From an uncultured Streptomyces sp. (GTDB taxonomy: Bacteria > Actinomycetota > Actinomycetes > Streptomycetales > Streptomycetaceae), in assembly GCA_946480485.1 (NCBI GenBank), contig CAMLJW010000050.1, positions 1 through 18,126 of the forward strand: a stretch of DNA of 18,126 bases, written 5' to 3'. Of the stretch, positions 12,755-18,126 are shown in pieces. The stretch's first letter is position 1. The number at the start of each line of letters is the position of its first letter. The translations under genes and the position numbers were made by a program. A model generated the notes under the pieces. The model was not told the DNA's origin. It was given only the letters and a program-made list of their open reading frames with translations, and ran no database searches.

Positions 12755-12899
12755 ACCCAACGCATCTCTCGCCGACCTGAACCACCACACGCTGACCATC
12801 GGCATCAAAGCGAGTAGCGGATGGCGAGATCAAACAACTGGCGGCACCCCGGCCCGGTGGGACAGCACTTGCCGGACCAGTACACGCTCCTTGCCGTCG

Positions 12900-13691
12900 T
12901 CACGCGCCCACTCTCATGGAGGGATCGAAGCCGAAGGGCAACTCCAGGCGGTGGGTGCGCATCAGCTCGTCTTCCGAGAGCAGTTCGCCCGTCCTGCCGT
13001 CCGCGGCGACGACCCCGTCACTGAGGATCAGCGACCGCGGGCACAGCTCCAGCGCGTACGGCAGGTCGTGCGTGACCATCAGCACGGTGACGTCCAACGA
13101 CCGGAGAATGTCGGCGAGTTCGCGTCGCGAGGCGGGGTCGAGGTTGGACGACGGCTCGTCGAGGACCAGGATCTCCGGCTCCATCGCGAGGACCGTCGCG
13201 AGAGCGACCCGGCGGCGCTGCCCGAACGACAGGTGGTGCGGCGGGCGGTCGGCGAAAGCCTCCATTCCGACCCGCTCCAGCGCCCTGCGCACCCGCGCCT
13301 CCAGCTCCGGCCCCTTCAGCCCGGCCGCCGCGGGCCCGAAGGCCACGTCCTCGCGGACGGTTGGCATGAACAGCTGGTCGTCCGGGTCCTGGAAGACGAT
13401 CCCGACCCGACGCCGGATCTCGGCCATGTGCCGCTTGCCGACGGGCAGCCCGGCGACCGTCACGGTGCCGGCACCGCCGGTCAGGATGCCGTTGAGGTGC
13501 AGTACGAGCGTCGTCTTGCCGGCGCCGTTCGGCCCGAGCAGCGCCACGCGCTCGCCACGCCCGACGGTGAAGTCCACGCCGAAGAGGGCCTGATGCCCGT
13601 CCGGGTAGGCGAAGGCGAGACCGGCCACCTTTAGCGAGGGGGCGACCTCCGTGGAATGTGTCACTTCTGGCGCATGTGTCACAAAGTCCAT
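12900..13691 (-). CDS. cbiO: ECF nickel/cobalt transporter, ATPase component
   Basis: A 263-aa ABC ATPase that powers the importer made with CbiMN and CbiQ. Walker A GPNGAGKTT (53-61), Q-loop FQDPDDQLF (100-108, with the DDQ typical of ECF ATPases), signature LSFGQRRRVA (154-163, Phe in place of the second Gly of LSGGQ), Walker B EILVLDEP (172-179) and switch His in VTHD (His207). ATG at 13691 overlaps the cbiQ end by 13 bp; GTG at 13682, with a GTGA overlap and GGATGG before it, is an equally good start. Last gene of the operon; no clear terminator seen before the MFS pseudogene. Confidence 0.95.
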   Translation of the reverse strand: MDFVTHAPEVTHSTEVAPSLKVAGLAFAYPDGHQALFGVDFTVGRGERVALLGPNGAGKTTLVLHLNGILTGGAGTVTVAGLPVGKRHMAEIRRRVGIVFQDPDDQLFMPTVREDVAFGPAAAGLKGPELEARVRRALERVGMEAFADRPPHHLSFGQRRRVALATVLAMEPEILVLDEPSSNLDPASRRELADILRSLDVTVLMVTHDLPYALELCPRSLILSDGVVAADGRTGELLSEDELMRTHRLELPFGFDPSMRVGA

Positions 13692-14440
13692 CCCAACAGG
13701 CAGACGAGCAGGGCGGCGCAGGGCAGGGCCAGAGCGTACGACCACTGCGCCCTGGAGGCGGTCACCTCGTCGATGACCGGCATGGAACCGGCGTACCCCC
13801 GGCTGACCATGGCGAGATGCACGCGCTCCCCGCGCTCGTACGAGCGGATGAAGAGCGCGCCCGCCGACTTGGCGAGGACGCCCCAGTGCCGGACGCCGCG
13901 GGCCTCGAAGCCGCGCGACTCCCGGGCGATCCGCATCCGCCGCATCTCGTCCGTGATGACGTCGCCGTACCGGATCATGAAGGACGCGATCTGTACGAGA
14001 AGCGGCGGCAGCTTCAACCGCTGGAGCCCCAGGAGCAGTTCGCGCAGTTCGGTCGTCGAGGCGAGCAGGACGGATGCGGCGACACCCAGCGTGCCCTTGG
14101 CCAGCACGTTCCAGGCGCCCCACAGACCGCTCACGCTCAGCGACATGCCCAGTACGTCCACCCGCTCGCCCTGTGCCACGAAGGGCATCAGCACGGCGAA
14201 GGCCACGAACGGCACCTCGATCAGAAGCCGCTTCAACAGGAAGGCGGCGGGCACGCGGGCCGCGCAGGCGACGGTGGCGAGCAGCAGCGCGTACAGCGCG
14301 AACGCCCACATCGCCTCGCGCGGGGTGCAGACCACGACGACCACGAAGGCGAAGACGGCCGTGAGCTTGGTGTGCGGTGGCAGGGCATGCACGCAAGAGT
14401 GCCCGTGCCGGTACAGCTTGTGGGCGTGGCCGGCGCCCAT
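13679..14440 (-). CDS. cbiQ: ECF nickel/cobalt transporter, transmembrane coupling protein
   Basis: A 253-aa membrane protein, the T component linking the substrate-binding CbiMN to the ATPase. It begins with a His-rich stretch (GAGHAHKLYRHGHSCVHALP) that may aid metal capture, then LTAVFAFVVVVVCTP as the first membrane segment. The coupling helices carry RRMRIARESRGF (about residues 169-180) and MVSRGY (about 214-219), the Ala/Ser-Arg-Gly motifs that dock to CbiO. Start ATG at 14440 is one base after the upstream TGA; GGGAACG lies inside the upstream 3' end. Tight spacing shows one operon. Confidence 0.94.
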   Translation of the reverse strand: MGAGHAHKLYRHGHSCVHALPPHTKLTAVFAFVVVVVCTPREAMWAFALYALLLATVACAARVPAAFLLKRLLIEVPFVAFAVLMPFVAQGERVDVLGMSLSVSGLWGAWNVLAKGTLGVAASVLLASTTELRELLLGLQRLKLPPLLVQIASFMIRYGDVITDEMRRMRIARESRGFEARGVRHWGVLAKSAGALFIRSYERGERVHLAMVSRGYAGSMPVIDEVTASRAQWSYALALPCAALLVCLLGWTL

Positions 14441-14441
14441 G

Positions 14442-15545
14442 TCAGACGTTCCCGTTCGCGGGTACGTCCGACACGGAGGCGGGGGACGTCTCGTTCGTAC
14501 GACGCCTGCGTACGGCCCAGAAGACACCGCTCCCGGCACCCATCGTGACGCCCACACCGATCACACCCGCGAGGCCGCCGGAGAGGCGTGTGTTCGTGAG
14601 GCCCGAGATGCCGTAGTCGGCGAGGGGGGAGTCGGCGGTCGCGTTCACCTCGGTCTTGGCGTCGATGCCCTGGTCGGCGGCGACCTTCTCCAGGCCGTCG
14701 GGGTTGGCGGAGGCGTAGAAGCTGACGAAGCCGGCGAGGACGAGGGAGATGGCGAGGCCCACGAGCCAGACCGTGCGGTGATGGGGCGCCCTTGCTGCTC
14801 GAGCGGAGCCGAGAGCTTGGGGCAAGGCGGTGGCCGGCACCGCGTCGGCGGCCGGGGCGTCGACCAGCTCGCCGCGGACCCGCAGTTTCAGCGGGGCGGT
14901 CAGGCCGCGGGCGCCGTACACCAGGTCGGGCCGGACGGCGATGATCGCGCCGACGGTGAGCGCGGTGATCGCGGCCTCTCCGATGCCGATGAGGACGTGG
15001 ACGCCGACCATGGCGGCGAGGACCTGGCCGACGGGGACGTTTGTGGTGCCGCCGATGGCGTAGACGAGCGTGAAGACGGCGGCGGCCGCGGGCACGGAGA
15101 GCAGGGCGGCCACGAAGGCGGAGACCGTGAGGGACCGCCGCTTCCTCGGCAGGACCTTCACCAGCCCGCGGAAGACGGTGTACGCGACGACGGTCGTGAC
15201 GACCGCCATGACCGTGATGTTCACGCCGAGGGCGGTGAGACCGCCGTCCGCGAAGAGGATGCCCTGCATCAGCAGGACGACGGCCACACAGAGCACCCCT
15301 GTGCAAGGCCCGACGAGTATCGCCGCGAGCGCACCCCCGAGCAGGTGCCCGCTCGTTCCCGCGGCGACCGGGAAGTTCAGCATCTGTACCGCGAAGATGA
15401 AGGCTGCGACGAGGCCCGCCAGCGGGGCGGTGCGCTCGTCCAGTTCACGCCGGGCGCCGCGCAGGCTCACGGCCACGGCTCCCGCGGCGACGACTCCGGC
15501 GGCCAGGGAGACGGGGGCGTTGATGATTCCGTCGGGGACGTGCAT
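14442..15545 (-). CDS. cbiM: Fused CbiM-CbiN substrate-binding component of Ni/Co importer
   Basis: A 367-aa fusion. Residues 1-~225 are CbiM: the protein starts MHVPDGIINAPVS, where Met1 and His2 are metal ligands after start-Met retention, and GTSGHLLGG holds His67, the third ligand known from NikM. Several membrane helices follow. Residues ~255-367 are CbiN: helix TVWLVGLAISLVLAGFVSFY, then PDGLE (282-286) in the extracytoplasmic loop, then a second helix about 324-347. Because Met1 is a ligand, ATG at 15545 (GGAG 7 bases before) must be the start. The frame is open to 15695 but that extension is implausible. Metal choice (Ni or Co) is not visible in the protein; the promoter palindrome favours Ni. 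Confidence 0.94.
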   Translation of the reverse strand: MHVPDGIINAPVSLAAGVVAAGAVAVSLRGARRELDERTAPLAGLVAAFIFAVQMLNFPVAAGTSGHLLGGALAAILVGPCTGVLCVAVVLLMQGILFADGGLTALGVNITVMAVVTTVVAYTVFRGLVKVLPRKRRSLTVSAFVAALLSVPAAAAVFTLVYAIGGTTNVPVGQVLAAMVGVHVLIGIGEAAITALTVGAIIAVRPDLVYGARGLTAPLKLRVRGELVDAPAADAVPATALPQALGSARAARAPHHRTVWLVGLAISLVLAGFVSFYASANPDGLEKVAADQGIDAKTEVNATADSPLADYGISGLTNTRLSGGLAGVIGVGVTMGAGSGVFWAVRRRRTNETSPASVSDVPANGNV

Positions 15546-15593
15546 GGGTGGCTCCGCTTCCGGGTCCGGTCCGGCCATCTGGCTGACCGCTCG

Positions 15594-15626
15594 ATGATAG
15601 TGCCTTGTTGCGAAGAGTTCGCAACA
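15594..15626 (-). promoter_or_regulatory. cbiMN promoter with Nur-like operator
   Basis: TATCAT on the minus strand (15599-15594) is a good -10 for cbiMN. Just upstream lies a perfect inverted repeat TGTTGCGAA-N3-TTCGCAACA (15606-15626). Inside it, TTGC-N9-GCAA (15608-15624) has the half-sites and spacing of the Streptomyces Nur box (tTGCaa-N5-ttGCAA), which binds the nickel-responsive Fur-family repressor. The palindrome fills the -35/spacer region, so binding would block transcription. The alternative is another Fur/ArsR-type repressor. Confidence 0.6.
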
Positions 15627-15733
15627 GCGGATGACCTCGAACAACCCGGGAGTGTATTCCGCGAAATATGCGACATTAGAGAGGTAGCCACTCAAAGGGT
15701 TCTCACAGGGTGCCCCCGCCGAAGGAGCCGCCG

Positions 15734-16075
15734 ATGTCCGCCGTCCAGCAGTACGCGCGCGCCCACATCGTCACGGACTCGAGGGAGGACCCGCCCGCCG
15801 TCCCGGTCGCCCTCAGCTACGACCCGGAGTCCGATCCCCGCAGGGTGCACATCACGCTCCCCGGCCACCATGAGTGGATCTTCACGCGCGACCTCCTCGA
15901 ACAGGGCCTCCGCTCCCCGGCCGCCTCCGGCGACGTACACATCTGGCCCTGCGGACGCGTCCAGGCCGTCATGGAGTTCCACTCGTCGGAGGGGGTGGAG
16001 GTCGTGCAGTTCGACTCGAAGGCGCTGATCCGCTTCCTGCGGCGGACGTACACGGCGGGGCCGGTCCACAGCTGA
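15734..16075 (+). CDS. ssgE: SsgA-like sporulation/cell-division protein (probably SsgE)
   Basis: A 113-aa SALP family protein. Recognised by VPVALSYDPESDPRRVHITL, EWIFTRDLLEQGL, GDVHIWP and ALIRFLRRT, which match SsgB-type proteins in order and spacing. The C-terminus is short compared with SsgB (137 aa). SALPs act in sporulation-specific septation, peptidoglycan remodelling and spore release; they are found only in sporulating actinomycetes. The symbol rests on context: in S. coelicolor ssgE is (from memory) SCO3158, next to the two PBPs and a Cbi-type importer. ATG at 15734 has GAAGGAG 6 bases before it, better than the upstream ATG at 15710. Divergent from cbiMN with a 188-bp gap. Confidence 0.85.
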   Translation: MSAVQQYARAHIVTDSREDPPAVPVALSYDPESDPRRVHITLPGHHEWIFTRDLLEQGLRSPAASGDVHIWPCGRVQAVMEFHSSEGVEVVQFDSKALIRFLRRTYTAGPVHS

Positions 16076-16126
16076 GCACCCACTCGATCGAGCGATCAAC
16101 ACCAACGTGAGCGGGGTGGGCCGCGG

Positions 16127-16291
16127 GTGTTGGCCGCTTCCGCCACCTGCCGGCCGTCGGGCGCCTGGAAGACCGATGACCCGCGCGCTCGCTCCCTGGG
16201 CGCTCATGCCGGGGAAGCGCTGCTCCAGCAGGTCGAAGGTCTTCTGCGCCTCGGTGCCGGGACCGAGAAAAATCGAGAAAAGCAGCCGCGT
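16127..16291 (-). pseudogene. MMPL/RND transporter remnant
   Basis: The minus strand reads FLGPGTEAQKTFDLLEQRFP, GMSAQGASARVI, then, in another frame, VFQAPDGRQVAEAAN. PGTESQKAFDLLEQRFPG...A.ARVVFxAPxGQ is the start of the first periplasmic domain of MMPL-type RND transporters (full length ~700 aa). A frame break lies near 16175, where GGTC-like bases are repeated. No start, no membrane helices and no downstream part remain, so this is a gene fragment. Beyond it, to the tricorn gene, there is only the tandem duplication and a possible leader. Confidence 0.75.
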
Positions 16292-16298
16292 CAAGGTC

Positions 16299-16342
16299 GT
16301 GCAGCCCGCCCCGTCCCCACGTGCAGCCCGCCCCGTCCCCAC
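16299..16342 (+). repeat. Perfect tandem duplication of a 22-bp unit
   Basis: Positions 16299-16320 and 16321-16342 are identical; the unit begins GTGCAGCCCGCC and ends CGTCCCCAC. It directly adjoins the MMPL remnant. GC-rich strings of this type occur as dispersed intergenic repeats in Streptomyces (general knowledge; copy number not checked here). Confidence 0.95.
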
Positions 16343-16380
16343 AAGTTGCCGGGGCTCCTCCACAGGAAAAGCATGGGTGG

Positions 16381-18126
16381 GTGAGCGACACGTACGAGAA
16401 CCCGTCCGATCCCGAGTACGCCCCCGCCTACCTGCGCTTCCCGCACCTCAGCGGCGACCGGCTCTGCTTCGCGGCCGAGGACGACCTCTGGTTGGCCCCC
16501 CTCGACCGCCCCGGCCGGGCCTGGCGGCTCACTGTCGACCGTACGAAGGTGAGCCACCCGCGCTTCTCGCCCGACGGCCGGCACATCGCGTACACGACCT
16601 GGCGCAGCCTCGACCCGGAGATCCACCTCGCCCCGGTGGACGGCGGGCCCGCCCGGCGCCTCACCTTCTGGGGCAGCCCCGACACCCGGGTATGCGGCTG
16701 GACGCCTCCCGACCCGGAAGGAAACTCCGACATCCTCGCCGTCGCCTCGCACGGCGAGCCCTTCTCGTACTTCACCTGGGCCTACAAGCTGCCCGTCGAC
16801 GGCGACCCGGGCGGCAAGCTGCCCTGGGGCCCGGTCTCCCACATCGCGGTGGCCGACTTCGACGGCGAGCGCAGGACACTGCTGCTCACGGGCAAGCCCC
16901 CGCACGAGCCCGCCGCCTGGAAGCGCTACCGCGGCGGCGCCACCGGACGGCTCTGGCTGCACGGGCAACGGATCCTCGACGGCCTCGACGGGCACCTGGA
17001 CACCCCGATGTTCGTCGGCGACCGGATCGCCTTCCTCTCCGACCACGAGGGTGTCGGCAACCTCTACTCGTGCCGGCACGACGGCTCCGACCTGCGCCGC
17101 CACACCGACCACGACGCCTTCTACGCCCGGCACGCCTCCTGCGACGGCACCCGGGTCGTCTACCAGTGCGCGGGCGACCTGTGGATCGTCGAGGACCTGT
17201 TGGCCGACTCGCTGCCCCGCCGCCTGGACGTGCGCCTGGGCGGGCCGCGCGCGGGACGCCGTACGTACCAGGTGCCGGCCGCCCAGCACGTCGACGGGAT
17301 CTCCGTGGACGAGACGGGCCGGGCCAGCGCCGTCGTCGTACGCGGCAGCCTGTACTGGCTCACGCACCGCGACGGTCCCGCGCGCGCCATCACGGACGCC
17401 CGGGGCGTACGCGTACGGCTCCCGGAGATGCTCGGCCCGAGCGGTCGGATCGCGTACGTCACGGACGTGGAGGGCGAGGACGCCGTCGAGATCGCGTACC
17501 TGCCGCGGGCGACCGGTGACCGTGAGCCGCGCCGGCTGGCCTCCGGCGAGCTGGGCCGCGTACTGGAACTCGTCTCGGACCCACGGGGCGAGCGGCTCGC
17601 GATCGCCTCCAACGACGGCCGCCTGCTGCTCCTGGACACGGAGGACGAGACCACCGGCGAGGAGTCCACCGGCGAAGAGCCGACCGGCGAGGTCACCGAG
17701 CTGATCCAGTCCATCAACGGGCCGGTGCGGGACCTCGCCTTCTCCCCCGACGGCACTTGGCTGACCTGGTCCCACCCGGGCATCGGCCGATCCCTGCGCC
17801 AGATCAAGATGGCCCGGATCGAAGGGCCGGGGCCCGGGCAGGGACGGGGGCCGGGGCAGGTCGCGCGCACGATCGTCGACGTCACCAACGGCCGCTTCGA
17901 GGACGAGAACCCGGTGTTCACACAGGACGGCCGCTACCTCGCCTTCCTGTCCTGGCGCGGCTTCGACCCGGTGTACGACGTGCACACCGGCGACCTGTCC
18001 TTCCCGCTGGGCTGCCGCCCCTACCTCGTACCCCTGTCGTCGGCGACCCCGTCCCCCTTCGCGCTGAACCCCGAGGGGCGCCCGGCGGCCGGCCAGTCAG
18101 GTGCCGTGCGTAGTTTTCGATCCCAT
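16381..18126 (+). CDS. Tricorn protease-like protein, N-terminal propeller part
   Basis: The frame starting with GTG at 16381 (AGGAAAA 10 bases before) is open to the window end, 582 codons. It begins YLRFPHLSGDRLCFAAEDDL and carries repeated beta-propeller blades: FSPDGRHIAYTTW, FLSDHEGVGNLYSC, AFSPDGTWLTWSHP, TQDGRYLAFLSWRGFDPVYD. These are the six- and seven-bladed propellers that gate substrate in the tricorn protease, a large cytoplasmic oligopeptide-degrading serine protease (about 1,070 aa). The PDZ and catalytic C1/C2 domains lie outside. A Gly/Pro/Gln insert (GPGPGQGRGPGQ) is unusual. The last ~12 codons after EGRPAAG (GQSGAVRSFRSH) do not look like the family, so the gene may be interrupted at the edge. 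Confidence 0.85.
   Translation, partial: MSDTYENPSDPEYAPAYLRFPHLSGDRLCFAAEDDLWLAPLDRPGRAWRLTVDRTKVSHPRFSPDGRHIAYTTWRSLDPEIHLAPVDGGPARRLTFWGSPDTRVCGWTPPDPEGNSDILAVASHGEPFSYFTWAYKLPVDGDPGGKLPWGPVSHIAVADFDGERRTLLLTGKPPHEPAAWKRYRGGATGRLWLHGQRILDGLDGHLDTPMFVGDRIAFLSDHEGVGNLYSCRHDGSDLRRHTDHDAFYARHASCDGTRVVYQCAGDLWIVEDLLADSLPRRLDVRLGGPRAGRRTYQVPAAQHVDGISVDETGRASAVVVRGSLYWLTHRDGPARAITDARGVRVRLPEMLGPSGRIAYVTDVEGEDAVEIAYLPRATGDREPRRLASGELGRVLELVSDPRGERLAIASNDGRLLLLDTEDETTGEESTGEEPTGEVTELIQSINGPVRDLAFSPDGTWLTWSHPGIGRSLRQIKMARIEGPGPGQGRGPGQVARTIVDVTNGRFEDENPVFTQDGRYLAFLSWRGFDPVYDVHTGDLSFPLGCRPYLVPLSSATPSPFALNPEGRPAAGQSGAVRSFRSH

Noticed and set aside
8338..12899. Intact integrative conjugative element
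   Set aside because: No integrase, excisionase, replication or transfer gene and no tRNA or att duplication was seen; only gene fragments, regulators and small proteins.
15546..15733. Cobalamin riboswitch before cbiMN
   Set aside because: The 188-bp gap holds a promoter and palindrome, but I found no B12-box-like sequence, and the leader after the -10 is only about 45 bases.
13656..16028. 790-aa plus-strand open frame across the cbi operon
   Set aside because: Antisense shadow of CbiQ, CbiMN and part of CbiO, all of which have clear motifs on the minus strand.
16083..16092. 10-bp palindrome CTCGATCGAG after the SsgA-like gene
   Set aside because: Short, and of a kind expected by chance in high-GC DNA; no link to a promoter or terminator.
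16291..17985. 564-aa minus-strand open frame
   Set aside because: Antisense of the tricorn propeller domain; high-GC codon bias keeps the opposite frame open.
1..18126. CRISPR arrays, rRNA and tRNA genes
   Set aside because: No regularly spaced repeats beyond the short arrays listed, and no cloverleaf or rRNA-like stretch was noticed on reading.

Overview
The window is high-GC DNA with Streptomyces-type coding (third-position GC bias, GTG starts, ATGA/GTGA overlaps). The marker genes also point to Streptomyces: an SsgA-like protein, a short GntR regulator, a Scr1/DUF5753-type XRE regulator with a DUF6879 partner, a tricorn-like protease and a protein O-mannosyltransferase. Most genes are ordinary core genes; the middle and the right edge carry accessory or decaying DNA.

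Layout: (1) 1-2893, minus strand: the start of an rpfB-like gene, tatD, a small zinc-ribbon protein gene and rsmI. (2) 2956-8337, plus strand: pmt, probably read from a leaderless promoter divergent from rsmI, then two tandem paralogous class B penicillin-binding proteins separated by a leader with three copies of a 15-bp repeat. (3) 8338-12899, accessory: remnants of YbaK and HNH genes; a small Lys/Ala-rich protein; a translationally coupled three-gene operon divergent from a HTH-only GntR regulator across an operator-rich gap; a small Cys-containing protein; a three-gene unit of an 81-aa protein, DUF6879 and XRE-DUF5753; and an MFS transporter pseudogene broken by a 7-bp tandem duplication. 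No integrase, relaxase or tRNA was recognised, so this looks like an accumulation zone rather than an intact integrative element. (4) 12900-15545, minus strand: an ECF-type nickel/cobalt importer (fused CbiMN, CbiQ, CbiO) with a Nur-like palindrome at its promoter. (5) 15734-18126, plus strand: an SsgA-like gene (probably ssgE), a frameshifted MMPL transporter remnant next to a perfect 22-bp tandem duplication, and the 5' part of a tricorn protease gene running off the window.

How the parts fit: rpfB, the two PBPs, pmt and the SsgA-like protein all concern the cell wall, secretion or sporulation, and pmt/rsmI/tatD/rpfB is an arrangement shared with mycobacteria. The metal importer supplies Ni or Co and is probably shut off when metal is plentiful. 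The accessory genes are regulators and small proteins of mostly unknown function; the two coupled operons with their own operators are the best candidates for an undescribed system. Functions come from motifs read by eye; no database search was possible.
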